From contig NZ_JAENIK010000011.1 of the NCBI RefSeq assembly GCF_016595465.1, positions 434,001 through 498,000 of the forward strand: a stretch of 64,000 nt of DNA, written 5' to 3'. The translations under genes were made by a program, and so were the position numbers. This document shows, piece by piece, positions 40,771 through 50,205 of this stretch. The notes under the pieces are model-generated. The model saw only the letters and a program-made list of their open reading frames with translations, had not been told where the DNA came from and did no database searches. The stretch comes from Luteolibacter yonseiensis. Lineage in GTDB: Bacteria; Verrucomicrobiota; Verrucomicrobiia; Verrucomicrobiales; Akkermansiaceae. Numbering within the stretch: the first letter of the stretch is position 1; each line of letters starts with the position of its first letter.

Positions 40771-42762
40771 ATGACCGACAAACCACAGCTTGTCCTCGAC
40801 GATCCCTGGCTCGAACCGCACCAAGCCACCATCGAGCGCCGGATGCGGCAGTTTTCCGAAGCGCTGGAGGAGATCGGGAAAAGCTCCCGGTCGCTCGCCA
40901 TCCACGCCACAGGTCACAAATACGTCGGCATCCATTTCCACCCGGCCACGAAAACCTGGACGGTCCGCGAGTGGGCGCCGGCGGCGCGGAGCGTCTCGCT
41001 CATCGGGGATTTCAACAACTGGAACCGCGAGGCCCACCCGCTCGCCTCCTCGGGCACCGGCGTCTGGACCCTCGAACTGCCGGGAGACGCGCTCGCCCAC
41101 GGGCAAAAAGTAAAACTCCACATCCACGGCGCGGATGGCTCGCGGCGCGACCGCATCCCTGCGTGCATCCGCCGGGCTGTCCAGGATCCCACCACGCATG
41201 ATTACTCCGGGCAGATCTGGAACGCGCCCGTGCCTTATGTCTGGAAAAACGAATTCGATCCCGCGGTCATCACCACTCCCTTGATTTATGAATCCCACGT
41301 CGGCATGGCGGGTGAGGAACCGAGGTTGCACACCTATCGTGAATTCGCGGATTCCGTTCTGCCCCGCGTCTCCCGGCTCGGCTACAATACGGTGCAGCTT
41401 ATGGCGGTCCAGGAGCATCCTTATTATGGTTCCTTCGGCTACCACGTCTCGTCGTTCTTCGCGCCGTGCTCGCGTTTCGGCACGCCGGAGGATTTGAAAT
41501 ATCTCATCGACACCGCGCACGGCCTCGGCATCGCTGTGCTGCTTGATGTGGTCCATTCCCACGCGGTGAAAAACATGGCGGAGGGGTTGAACAACTTCGA
41601 TGGGTCCGGACACCAGTATTTCCACGACGGCCCTCTGGGTGACCATCCGGGCTGGGATTCGAAATGTTTCGATTATGGCCGCCCGGAAGTCCGCCAGTTC
41701 CTCTTGTCCAACATCCGGTACTGGCTGGAAGAGTTCCGTTTCGACGGCTTCCGCTTCGATGGGGTCACCTCCATGCTCTACTACTCTCGCGGGATGAAAT
41801 CCTTCGGCAGCTATGACGACTATTTCGGCGGCGACGCGGACGAATCCGCCATCCTTTATCTGAAGCTCGCCAACAAGCTCATCCAGGACCTCAAGCCCGG
41901 AGCCATCTCCATCGGTGAGGACATGTCCGGCATGCCGGGCCTGTGCCGGCCGATCGCGGATGGCGGCCTCGGCTTCGGCTACCGCCTCGCCATGGGCATC
42001 CCGGATTACTGGATCAAGCTTCTCAAACACAGCCGCGACGAGGAATGGGACATGGGCGAGCTCTGGGGTGTCCTGGCGAACCGACGTCACGGCGAGGCCA
42101 CCATCGCCTACGCGGAAAGCCACGACCAGGCCCTCGTCGGTGACAAGACCCTCGCATTCTGGCTGATGGACAAGGAGATGTACTGGCACATGAGGAAGGA
42201 GGACGCCCACCCGGTCATCGAGCGCGGCATCGCGCTCCACAAGCTCATCCGCCTTGTCACCCTTGTTCTCGGCGGAGAGGGCTGGCTCACTTTTATGGGC
42301 AACGAATTCGGCCATCCCGAGTGGCTGGATTTCCCACGCGCAGGAAATGACTGGTCCTACCACTACTGCCGCCGCCAGTGGTCGCTTGTTGACAATCCCG
42401 AGCTGAAATATGACTGGCTTGCCGCTTTCGACCGCCAGCTCATGGAGTTTGCGAGGAACACCAATCTCCTGGCCGCTCCTCCGGCACAGGATCTCTATAT
42501 CGACAACGAACGAAAAATCATCGTCGCGGAACGGGCGAATCTCATCTTCGTTTTCAACTTCTCAGTGGAAAACTCCGTCTTCGGTTACCCGGTGCATGTT
42601 CCGGGTCTGGAAACCCGCGAGCTGGTGTTGGATACCGATCAAGCGGACGCCGGTGGCCATGGACGGGTGGATCATTCGTTCGACTACCCGGTGAACGGGG
42701 ATGGACAGATGTTGGTTTACACCCCCTCACGCAGCGGACTGGTCTATGCCCGGAAAATCTGA
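40771..42762 (+). CDS. glgB: 1,4-alpha-glucan branching enzyme, eukaryote-type (GH13_8)
   Basis: 663 residues from the ATG at 40771; the 165 upstream in-frame residues are unlikely. A CBM48-like domain comes first (VREWAPAARSVSLIGDFNNWN), then the GH13 barrel with DVVHSH, GFRFDG (nucleophile Asp330), SIGEDMSG (acid Glu383) and AESHDQAL (Asp452). These forms, and LVGDKTLAFWLMD, match the eukaryotic branching-enzyme branch (GBE1-like), not the usual bacterial GlgB. The enzyme makes alpha-1,6 branches in glycogen in the cytoplasm. The GH57 and GT4 genes lie close by on the other strand, suggesting shared alpha-glucan metabolism. Confidence 0.93.
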   Translation: MTDKPQLVLDDPWLEPHQATIERRMRQFSEALEEIGKSSRSLAIHATGHKYVGIHFHPATKTWTVREWAPAARSVSLIGDFNNWNREAHPLASSGTGVWTLELPGDALAHGQKVKLHIHGADGSRRDRIPACIRRAVQDPTTHDYSGQIWNAPVPYVWKNEFDPAVITTPLIYESHVGMAGEEPRLHTYREFADSVLPRVSRLGYNTVQLMAVQEHPYYGSFGYHVSSFFAPCSRFGTPEDLKYLIDTAHGLGIAVLLDVVHSHAVKNMAEGLNNFDGSGHQYFHDGPLGDHPGWDSKCFDYGRPEVRQFLLSNIRYWLEEFRFDGFRFDGVTSMLYYSRGMKSFGSYDDYFGGDADESAILYLKLANKLIQDLKPGAISIGEDMSGMPGLCRPIADGGLGFGYRLAMGIPDYWIKLLKHSRDEEWDMGELWGVLANRRHGEATIAYAESHDQALVGDKTLAFWLMDKEMYWHMRKEDAHPVIERGIALHKLIRLVTLVLGGEGWLTFMGNEFGHPEWLDFPRAGNDWSYHYCRRQWSLVDNPELKYDWLAAFDRQLMEFARNTNLLAAPPAQDLYIDNERKIIVAERANLIFVFNFSVENSVFGYPVHVPGLETRELVLDTDQADAGGHGRVDHSFDYPVNGDGQMLVYTPSRSGLVYARKI

Positions 42763-42871
42763 CCGGCGGGAATGAACGTCACCCTGGTCCGCTGCCACGA
42801 CTGCGGAGCAGGATGATCCGTGAGAAATGTGCGTGTCCCATGTCCCCTTGAGTTGGGGAGTTCCACCGCGT

Positions 42872-43765
42872 TCAGCGCTGATAGATCCTGATCGGCGAGC
42901 TCTTGCCCTCCGCCACGGTGTAGATGCTTTTCCCGTCCTTGGAAAATGCCACGGACTCCGCCTGTCCGAGGTGATGTGGAGCAAGCGCGGCCGGCTGGCG
43001 GGCGAAGGCGTCCGCCCAGCTTTCCTTCGGCTGGCGGGGAAACAGGAAAACGGTGTGGTAGGTGACGACGGCGGCGAGGGAATTGTCCGCCGAGATGTCG
43101 AGACCGCAGGGTTGGTCCTGATAAGGCAGGATCGTGGTGACGGTGGGTTTCACCGATGTGGTTCCGATCTTTTTCGCCACCAAGGTTCCCGCTTTCTCCG
43201 ACGGACGCAGCGGCAGTTCATAAACTTCGGGAGGCTTGGTACGCTTGCTGATGAGCAGGATTTTACCGGCCTGTGTGTCCACTCCCACGGATTCGCAATC
43301 CCGGGGGCCCCCTTCGTATTGGAATTTGATTTTCCAAACGGCCGCTGCGGTGGCGTCGAGGGATTTGCCATCGGCGGGGAGGGCGGGCTCCCGCAGGATG
43401 TGGAGCGTGCGGTCCTTGCGCTTGGAGTCGTTGTCGCCGGTGTCCGCGACCAGAAGGTAGTTTTTCCCGTCCAGGGTGAATGAATCGAGATCCTCCCAAT
43501 CCACGTTTTTCGCATCCTTCAGGGTGACCTTGCCCCGGTAGGTCCCGTCGGTGGTGGTGAGGTGGATGTCCGGTGTGCCGCCGCTGTCATTGATGATCCA
43601 CATGAAACCGGGATCTGCGGATGAGATGGCGAGTCCGCTGGCTTCCTTGATGGGGGAGGGCTGGAGCTTGTGATTTCTTTCCAGCAAACGGAACTCCGGT
43701 GCCTTTTCCGCAGCATGGGCCGTGACGACGAATGCGAGAGCTGCGATCCAGTGCCGGATTTTCAT
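42872..43765 (-). CDS. Secreted beta-propeller protein (SdiA-regulated/esterase-like fold)
   Basis: 297 residues from the ATG at 43765, with a signal peptide (IAALAFVVTAHAAEKAP). The remainder consists of propeller-like repeats: KEASGLAISSADPGFMWIINDSG, VDWEDLDSFTLDGKNYLLVADTGDN and the final AESVAFSKDGKSIYTVAEG. This pattern resembles SdiA-regulated or phytase/esterase-like propeller families. No catalytic set is clear. It stands alone on the minus strand, convergent with glgB. It is probably periplasmic or cell-surface; the function is not assigned. Confidence 0.8.
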   Translation of the reverse strand: MKIRHWIAALAFVVTAHAAEKAPEFRLLERNHKLQPSPIKEASGLAISSADPGFMWIINDSGGTPDIHLTTTDGTYRGKVTLKDAKNVDWEDLDSFTLDGKNYLLVADTGDNDSKRKDRTLHILREPALPADGKSLDATAAAVWKIKFQYEGGPRDCESVGVDTQAGKILLISKRTKPPEVYELPLRPSEKAGTLVAKKIGTTSVKPTVTTILPYQDQPCGLDISADNSLAAVVTYHTVFLFPRQPKESWADAFARQPAALAPHHLGQAESVAFSKDGKSIYTVAEGKSSPIRIYQR

Positions 43766-43875
43766 GGTGGAAAGCTTGGTGGCTGGCGGGGCGGGGGCAA
43801 GCTGAATGTGCCTTGTAAAGCGCGGGGCGTCACCGCCCGCCCGCCGGACAGACCGAACGTGAATTCCGGGCTCCA

Positions 43876-45072
43876 TCAGGACAGAGCCTTTTGTTCCTGG
43901 GCGCGGCGGAGGCGGATCTGGAGATCCGCCAGCACGTTCATGAAATAAATGTAGGCGTCGTAAGGGCTGGGGTAGGGCGTGAAATAGGAGTGCACGCTGC
44001 CGTCGGTTCCGCCTTTGGTGGACATCCAGTAAAAGTGGTCCGAGGTCTGCATCTTCGCCCAGGTATCCGTCAGATCGGGATCGTTCACGGCGAGGATCTG
44101 CTGTTCGAGGCGGTGGACCTTGGCGATGGCCTCCTGCTGCATGACATTTCCCATCCATGCGGAGAGGTCCCGTTCGGCATCCGCCCAGGAGGTGATGCGC
44201 TCGCTGCCATACTCGCGGGAGGCGCGGTAGAGCTCGACGGCTTCGGAAGGGGTGACCCATTGCAGACCGGCCTCCTCCACGGCGTCGGGCAGGTTTTCCC
44301 AGAATTCGAAGATACCCGTTTCATCCCACTGATGCTCGCCGATGGATTCGTAATCCATGAAGAGGTTCACCACGTCACCCTCGCATCCGGCGAGCCAGCC
44401 GGCGAATTTCCCGGGCGTGAGCGGATGTTCGGGCCAGTTCGGGTCGGAGAAACGGAAACCGAGATCGTCCGAAAGCGGAATGTTCCTGAGCAGCGTCTTG
44501 ATTCGGGCGGTGGTCGGGGCGCGGTAGAGGAAATTGGCGGATTGGCCGTTGAGATTGCGCTCCACGCCCTCGGCGATGATGCCGTCGAAGCCCATGGTTT
44601 CCGCCTTGGCCGCGATGGCGTCGTTGTAGATCAGCTCCGTGTTCCGGAAAACCCGGGGACGGACGTGGAAGACTTCCTCCAGCTTCTGCAGATGCAGTTC
44701 CACCTGGCGGTCGAACTCCTTGTTCGAGTGGACGAAAGACAGCGAGTGGTAGTAGGTCTCCGCCAGCAGTTCGACACTGCCGGAGGCGACGAGTTCCTTG
44801 AACGACTCCAGCACGTCCGGGCGGTAGCGTTCCATCTGCTCGATGACGGTGCCGCTGATGGAGAGGGCCATGCGGAAGCGTCCGTCGTTTTTTTCCACCA
44901 GTTTCCGGAACATCCGGTTCGCGGGCAGGTAGCATTTGTCCGCCACCTTTCCGAGGATCTCGCGGTTCATCGCCTCATCCTCGTAGACGGCGTTTTCGCC
45001 GATCTTGAAGAAGTCGTATGACAGCAGTCGGTTCGGTTGATGAACCTGGAAGTAAAGGCAGACGTCAGGCAT
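43876..45072 (-). CDS. GH57 family alpha-amylase-like enzyme
   Basis: 398 residues, GH57 type. Conserved region 1 is YFQVHQPNR, region 3 has nucleophile Glu146 in FRNTEL, and region 4 has acid/base Asp240 in FMDYESIGEH. Region 2 (ISGTVIEQ) and a late WMGNVMQQEA helix also fit. No signal peptide is present, so it acts in the cytoplasm on maltodextrins or glycogen (amylase, glucanotransferase or branching activity; motifs alone do not separate these). The gene follows the GT4 gene after 34 bases on the same strand. That pairing of a GH57 and a glycosyltransferase is common in glycogen-related operons. Confidence 0.92.
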   Translation of the reverse strand: MPDVCLYFQVHQPNRLLSYDFFKIGENAVYEDEAMNREILGKVADKCYLPANRMFRKLVEKNDGRFRMALSISGTVIEQMERYRPDVLESFKELVASGSVELLAETYYHSLSFVHSNKEFDRQVELHLQKLEEVFHVRPRVFRNTELIYNDAIAAKAETMGFDGIIAEGVERNLNGQSANFLYRAPTTARIKTLLRNIPLSDDLGFRFSDPNWPEHPLTPGKFAGWLAGCEGDVVNLFMDYESIGEHQWDETGIFEFWENLPDAVEEAGLQWVTPSEAVELYRASREYGSERITSWADAERDLSAWMGNVMQQEAIAKVHRLEQQILAVNDPDLTDTWAKMQTSDHFYWMSTKGGTDGSVHSYFTPYPSPYDAYIYFMNVLADLQIRLRRAQEQKALS

Positions 45073-45106
45073 TGGATTTTTTTTGGGAAGGGACGGATCA
45101 CGTTGT

Positions 45107-46402
45107 CTAACAGATCAGTTCCTCGTAAATTTTCATCACTTTGGCCGCGGCTGCATCCCATGTGGAGGCGGCGATGTCGAGCTTGGCTTGCTCGATCACC
45201 CGCGCCCTGAGATCATCGTCGGTCAGGAGATCATTGATGTGTCTGGCCATCAGCTCCACGTCCCAGTAGTCGGCTTTCAGCGAGCCCTTGAGAACTTCGG
45301 CGACGCCGGACTGTCTGGATATGACCGCCGGAATGCCGAATTGCGCGGCCTCGAGCGCGGACAGGCCGAAGGGTTCGGAAACGGAGGGCATGCAGTAGAC
45401 GTCCGTCATGGAGAGGAGGTCATTGACTTTCTCCTTGTCGAGGAATCCCGTGAAATGAAAGTGGGCGCCGAGTCCGCGGAACGCGCCGGACTCGATGAGA
45501 GGCCGCAGTTTCTCCCCCGTGCCGGCGACGACGAATCTGACATTGGGGTTCCGGGCGATGACGCGTGAGGCGGTTTCGAGGAAAAACTCCGGACCTTTCT
45601 GGGAGGTCAGGCGACCGAGGAAAAGCACGAGCTTTTCCGGAAATTTCTTCTTTGTCTCGAACGCTTCGACCGGGTCCGCGCCGTTGTGGACGGCGTGGAT
45701 TTTCTCCGGATTGATGCCGTAGTGGGTGGCGATGATCTCTCCGGTGTAGCGGCTGACGGGGATGATGCGGTCCGCCTCGTCCATGCCGTATTTTTCCAGG
45801 TCGTAGATCCAGCCGCGGGCGTCGGCCCCGGCGCGGTCGTATTGCAGGGCGTGCACGTGGACGACGAGGGGCTTGCCGGTGGCTTTTTTCACCTCCACAC
45901 CCGCCAGGAAGGTCATCCAGTCATGGGCGTGGATGATGTCGAATGGTTCCAGCAGCGCGAGTTTCGCCGCGACTTTTGAGAATTCGATGACCTTGCCGCC
46001 GAGGTCCGGACCGTAGAGCTCGCCCGTCTTGAAGGAGGCGAGCTGCTGGACCGTGGTTTCGGAAAAGATGGCTTCGCTGATGGCGGTGGGAGTGATTTTC
46101 GTGGGCGAATCCGGTTCGCTGTTGTTGTACGGATCGAGGAACAGTGGAACATTGCGCACCTGAGCGAAGCTTTCGTAGCGGTAGCGGTTCTCGACCGACG
46201 ACAGCTTTTCAATCGTCAGTTGATTGAGCCCGCGCAGCTCGAAATCCCGGAAATCCGACTCCGGCGAGGACTTCGGGACGACCACCGTGAGATCGACGTG
46301 TTTGGCAAGAGCGCGTGTGAGACCGAGGCATGCGATTCCCAAGCCTCCATTGATGAGAGGAGGGAATTCCCAACCCAGTTTGAGAACACGCAATCGTTTC
46401 AT
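45107..46402 (-). CDS. GT4-family glycosyltransferase (glycogen/alpha-glucan synthase-like)
   Basis: 431 residues from the ATG at 46402; an upstream extension to 46486 looks non-coding. The N-terminal domain begins LKLGWEFPPLINGGLGIACLGLTRAL (the Gly-rich acceptor loop) and includes IIHAHDWMT. The C-terminal GT-B domain has LFLGRLTSQKGPEFF and the EX7E motif in SEPFGLSALEAAQFG. It uses a nucleotide sugar to extend a glucan. The direct linkage to GH57, with glgB nearby, suggests an alpha-glucan product. The donor (ADP- or UDP-glucose) cannot be decided here. Confidence 0.88.
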   Translation of the reverse strand: MKRLRVLKLGWEFPPLINGGLGIACLGLTRALAKHVDLTVVVPKSSPESDFRDFELRGLNQLTIEKLSSVENRYRYESFAQVRNVPLFLDPYNNSEPDSPTKITPTAISEAIFSETTVQQLASFKTGELYGPDLGGKVIEFSKVAAKLALLEPFDIIHAHDWMTFLAGVEVKKATGKPLVVHVHALQYDRAGADARGWIYDLEKYGMDEADRIIPVSRYTGEIIATHYGINPEKIHAVHNGADPVEAFETKKKFPEKLVLFLGRLTSQKGPEFFLETASRVIARNPNVRFVVAGTGEKLRPLIESGAFRGLGAHFHFTGFLDKEKVNDLLSMTDVYCMPSVSEPFGLSALEAAQFGIPAVISRQSGVAEVLKGSLKADYWDVELMARHINDLLTDDDLRARVIEQAKLDIAASTWDAAAAKVMKIYEELIC

Positions 46403-46670
46403 TTCTAAAATCTTAACTTTATCCGCCTTTGTTGATCGTCGGGATGACTGTGCCTTGTTTCCTGTCCTAAGCAAGTGTCGGGCCAAGATGTGTCACGCGG
46501 GATTTGGCTGATCTCCGCCGCTTCGGGCTTGGATGCTGTGGCCGCAACGGACAAGGTCTCCGGCGTGGAGGCGAAAAACGACGATTTTAGACGAGGCCCG
46601 CGCCTCGCACCGCTAGGGAGTTGTGGTGATTTTTCCGCCATCGACCTTTTCATTCCAACGATATCGAACC

Positions 46671-47669
46671 ATGACATCTGACACGCAAAATCCTGTGGAC
46701 GCCGAAGCCGTCGTGCGACAGGCATCACACTGGATCCAGCCTCTCCGCAGCGAGATCGGCCGCTACCTCATCGGCCAGAGCGACCTCGTGGACCGCCTGC
46801 TGATCTCGCTGATGGTGAAAGGCCACATCCTGTTGGAAGGGGTGCCGGGGTTGGCGAAAACGCTCGCGCTCAAGACCCTCGCCTCCTTGGTGAACGCGAA
46901 GTTCAACCGTATCCAGTTCACGCCGGACATGCTCCCCGCGGACATCGTCGGCACGGAGATCTACGATCCCCGCGAAGCCCGCTTCCGGGTGAAGCACGGA
47001 CCCGTTTTCGCCAACTTCATCCTGGCGGACGAAATCAACCGCGCTCCGGCGAAAGTGCAGAGCGCCTTGCTGGAAGCGATGCAGGAGAAGCAGGTCACCA
47101 TCGGCGAGCAGACCTTCGCGCTGCCCTCCCCGTTTTTCGTCCTCGCCACCCAGAATCCGCTGGAGCAGGAAGGAACCTACCCGCTGCCGGAAGCCCAGCT
47201 GGACCGTTTCATGATGAAGGTCGTCATGGATTATCCGACGGAGGATGAGGAGATGCGCGTGCTGGATCTCGCGGGAACCACCGAGGAAATGCCTGTGCCG
47301 CAGCCAATCGTCAGCCTGGAAGCCATCCAGCAGGCGCGGACGGTGGTGAACAGCCTCTACCTGGATGAGAAGGTGAAGCGCTATATCGTCCGCATGGTCC
47401 ACGCCACGCGTCGCCCGGACGATTATGGAGTCCATGTCGCTCCGCTCATCCGTGTGGGTGCCTCACCACGCGCCACCATCAACCTCGCCCTCGCAGGGCG
47501 TGCCCATGCTTTCCTGAACGGGCGTGCCTATGTCACCCCGCATGATGTGAAATCCGTCGCCCTCGACGTTCTCCGCCACCGTGTGACCGTCACCTATGAG
47601 GCGGAGGCGGAAGGGCTCAACAGCGAGAAAATCGTCACGCGCATCCTCGACGAGCTGCCGGTGCCATGA
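46671..47669 (+). CDS. MoxR-family AAA+ ATPase
   Basis: 332 residues from the ATG at 46671. Walker A is LLEGVPGLAKT, Walker B ILADEINRAP and sensor 1 VLATQNPLEQEGTYPLPEAQLDRF, the MoxR signature; the C-terminal lid contains GASPRATINLALAGRAHAFL. MoxR ATPases act as chaperones for VWA-domain partners. It heads a compact operon of DUF58, VWA and TPR genes, and its stop overlaps the DUF58 start. A 6-bp hairpin (CGAGGC/GCCTCG) lies at 46592-46607 in the leader. Confidence 0.95.
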   Translation: MTSDTQNPVDAEAVVRQASHWIQPLRSEIGRYLIGQSDLVDRLLISLMVKGHILLEGVPGLAKTLALKTLASLVNAKFNRIQFTPDMLPADIVGTEIYDPREARFRVKHGPVFANFILADEINRAPAKVQSALLEAMQEKQVTIGEQTFALPSPFFVLATQNPLEQEGTYPLPEAQLDRFMMKVVMDYPTEDEEMRVLDLAGTTEEMPVPQPIVSLEAIQQARTVVNSLYLDEKVKRYIVRMVHATRRPDDYGVHVAPLIRVGASPRATINLALAGRAHAFLNGRAYVTPHDVKSVALDVLRHRVTVTYEAEAEGLNSEKIVTRILDELPVP

Positions 47670-48613
47670 TCGGGAAAAAAGCCAGCACGCCCATCAGCGT
47701 TCAGGAAGAGCAGCGCGCCGCGGAGATCCTGGGCCGCGTCCGGCGCATGGAAGTCCGCACGAACCGGCTGGTGGATGATTCCCTGGCGGGCCGCTACGCG
47801 AGCGTGTTCAAGGGGCGGGGCATGGACTTCGACCGTGTGAGGAACTACGTGCCGGGCGACGACGTGCGGACCATCGACTGGAATGTCACCGCCCGCACGG
47901 GAGATCCGCACGTGAAACTTTTCACCGAGGAGCGAGAGCTCACCATCATGCTGGTGATCGATGTGAGCGCGTCCTCGGACTTCGGCTCCGTGGTGGATTC
48001 GAAACGCGAGCTTGCCGCCGAGGCGGCCGGTGTTCTGGCGGCTTCCGCCATACGGAACCGTGACAAGGTGGGGCTCATCCTTTTCAGCGATGAGGTGGAG
48101 TTATACATCCCACCGGGCAAGGGCCGCATGCACATCATGCGCCTGATCCGCGAGACTCTCTATTTCCAACCGGAAAACCGCGGGACCGACATATCGAAGG
48201 CATTGGATTTCGCCAACCAGGTCATCCACCGGAAATCGGTATTCTTCCTTGTTTCCGATTTCTGCCTCGGCGCTCCGTTCGAAGAGCGAATGAACCAACT
48301 GCGGAACAAGCTCCAGGTGACGAGCCGCCGGCATGATGTCATCGCCGTTTCGGTGACGGACCCGCGCGAGGAATCGCTGCCGGATGTGGGCCGCATCTGC
48401 ATCGAGGACGCGGAGACCGGCCAGGTTGTCGAGATCGATACGGGAAACCCGAAGGTGCGGGAGGCTTATGAAACCCAGTCCCGGCAGCGCCGCGAGCGGA
48501 CCGCCGCGCGCATCCGTTCGCTGGGCATCGATCTGTTGCAGTTCTACAACGGAGAAAACTGGATGCCCGCGCTGATGGGGTTCTTCCAAAGCCGCCGCCA
48601 GCGGACCGGCTGA
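47666..48613 (+). CDS. DUF58 (VWA-like) protein
   Basis: 315 residues starting at an ATGA overlap with the MoxR gene. The DUF58 landmark RNYVPGDDVRTIDWNVTARTGDPHVK is present, followed by a VWA-like fold (TIMLVIDVSASSDFG, DKVGLILFSDEVELYIPPGKG). It is cytoplasmic or peripheral, as no TM is seen. It is the usual partner of MoxR in envelope-stress or aerotolerance operons. Twelve bases separate it from the next gene. Confidence 0.93.
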   Translation: MIGKKASTPISVQEEQRAAEILGRVRRMEVRTNRLVDDSLAGRYASVFKGRGMDFDRVRNYVPGDDVRTIDWNVTARTGDPHVKLFTEERELTIMLVIDVSASSDFGSVVDSKRELAAEAAGVLAASAIRNRDKVGLILFSDEVELYIPPGKGRMHIMRLIRETLYFQPENRGTDISKALDFANQVIHRKSVFFLVSDFCLGAPFEERMNQLRNKLQVTSRRHDVIAVSVTDPREESLPDVGRICIEDAETGQVVEIDTGNPKVREAYETQSRQRRERTAARIRSLGIDLLQFYNGENWMPALMGFFQSRRQRTG

Positions 48614-48625
48614 TTTATTGATACG

Positions 48626-49195
48626 ATGTTCCGATCACTCACATTCATTGTCCCCCTCGTTCTGCTCGCCGGAGACCTGCATGCCCAGGTGCCCGCCGAG
48701 ACGGAGGATATCCGCGGCCCGAAGGAAGTGGTGGAAATCCCCGTGCCTGAGAAGCCGGACTACGTGCTTTGGTCCGTGGTGGGCGGCGGCTTGCTCATGG
48801 TCGCGCTGGGTGCGTTTTTCTGGAAAAAACATGCTCGCAGGCAGCGCCTCGGGAGTCCGCACGAGGTTGCTCTCAAATCACTGGCCGGGTTGGAGTCGGA
48901 TCGCGGGGCCCTCACGGCGGAGGCATTCGCAGACCGTGCCGCGGAGACTCTCAGGAGTTATATCTCCCGCCGCTTCGGCATGGCGGCACCACTGCGTACG
49001 ACGGAGGAGTTCCTGCACGACATCATGCGGGATGACTCCGTCTTGGCGGGCCAGAGAGACTTGTTGAAAACATTCCTGAAATCCTGCGATCTGGCGAAAT
49101 TCGCGGGCTCCCAACTGAACGAAGACCAGCGCCACGGACTCGTCGAGTCCGCCCGCGGTTTCATCCGCTCGACGTCCGACACCACCAAGCCATGA
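48626..49195 (+). CDS. Membrane protein of the Bat operon (DUF4381-like)
   Basis: 189 residues. A signal peptide (LTFIVPLVLLAGDLHAQ) is followed by a short acidic stretch and one TM helix near 48-66 (VLWSVVGGGLLMVALGAFFW), then a helical cytoplasmic tail with EEFLHDIMRDDSVL. The plan matches small proteins that sit between DUF58 and BatA in such operons. It overlaps the BatA start (ATGA at 49192). The exact role is unknown, presumably scaffolding of the VWA complex. Confidence 0.8.
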   Translation: MFRSLTFIVPLVLLAGDLHAQVPAETEDIRGPKEVVEIPVPEKPDYVLWSVVGGGLLMVALGAFFWKKHARRQRLGSPHEVALKSLAGLESDRGALTAEAFADRAAETLRSYISRRFGMAAPLRTTEEFLHDIMRDDSVLAGQRDLLKTFLKSCDLAKFAGSQLNEDQRHGLVESARGFIRSTSDTTKP

Positions 49196-50199
49196 CCGAG
49201 AGTTTCCAATTCGCCCATCCGGAATTCCTGTTCCTGCTGCTGCTTCTGCCGGTCCTCGCGATCTGGAAAAGCCGCTGGGGACGTCCGGTGGCCATCCGCA
49301 TGCCATCCACGGACGATGCCATCCACGTCGGGGCGAAGACGCGTTCGAAGATCGGCGGGTTTCTCATCTTCCTCGGACTGCTGTCCTTCACCCTTCTCGT
49401 GATCGCCTTCGCAAGGCCGCGCCATGGCAAGGGCTCCACCGAGGTCGAGGCGAGCGGCATCGACATCATCCTGACGCTCGATGTCTCCGGCTCCATGGCG
49501 GCGCTGGATTTCAAGGTGGACGACAAGCAGGTGGACCGGCTGGAGGCGGTGAAGAACGTCGTTAAGAAATTCGTGGAACAACGGCCCAACGACAAGCTCG
49601 GTCTGGTCGCGTTCGCCGGCCGTCCCTATCTCGTGACTCCGCTGACGATGGACAAGGATTTCGTCAAGAAGCGCGTGGAAGGTGTGAAGATGGGCCAGGT
49701 GGAGGATGGGACCGCCATCGGTTCCGCCATCGCCTCATCGGTGGATCACCTCCGTGACTCGTCCGCGAAATCCCGGATCGTGATTCTTCTGACGGATGGC
49801 GTGAACAATTCGGGATCGGTGAATCCGCTCACCGCCGCGGAAGCCGCGAAAACCCTGGGGGTCAAGATTTATACCATCGGGGCGGGCACGAGGGGCGAGG
49901 CGCCGATGCCGGTTCAGGATGCCTTCGGCCGCACGCATCTGCAGATGTCCAAGGTGGAGATCGATGAGGAAATGCTGAAAGAGGTCGCCTCGTCCACCGG
50001 CGGACAATCGTTCCGCGCGACGGACACGGACTCCTTGGAACAGATCTACGACTCCATCAACCAGCTGGAGAAGACCACGCGCAAGCTGAAAAAATACCAA
50101 CAGTATGACGAACTTTTCCTGTGGTTCCTCGTTCCCGGACTTCTCCTTCTCCTGCTTGAACTCGTCTTGAGCCAAACCCGTTACCGCAGGCTTCCCTAA
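49192..50199 (+). CDS. batA: VWA-domain membrane protein (BatA-like)
   Basis: 335 residues. Two TM helices come first (FLFLLLLLPVLAIW and GFLIFLGLLSFTLLVIAF), then a VWA domain with the MIDAS residues DVSGS, a Thr in TPLTMDKD and ILLTDG, and a C-terminal TM helix. This is the BatA architecture of Bacteroides aerotolerance operons. The VWA domain faces the periplasm and probably binds a protein partner through a divalent metal. It is six bases from the next gene. Confidence 0.9.
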   Translation: MTESFQFAHPEFLFLLLLLPVLAIWKSRWGRPVAIRMPSTDDAIHVGAKTRSKIGGFLIFLGLLSFTLLVIAFARPRHGKGSTEVEASGIDIILTLDVSGSMAALDFKVDDKQVDRLEAVKNVVKKFVEQRPNDKLGLVAFAGRPYLVTPLTMDKDFVKKRVEGVKMGQVEDGTAIGSAIASSVDHLRDSSAKSRIVILLTDGVNNSGSVNPLTAAEAAKTLGVKIYTIGAGTRGEAPMPVQDAFGRTHLQMSKVEIDEEMLKEVASSTGGQSFRATDTDSLEQIYDSINQLEKTTRKLKKYQQYDELFLWFLVPGLLLLLLELVLSQTRYRRLP

Positions 50200-50205
50200 A
50201 CGACC

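Noticed and set aside
40762..42363. Minus-strand open frame of 533 codons opposite glgB
   Set aside because: It is antisense to a branching enzyme with all catalytic motifs; shadow composition.
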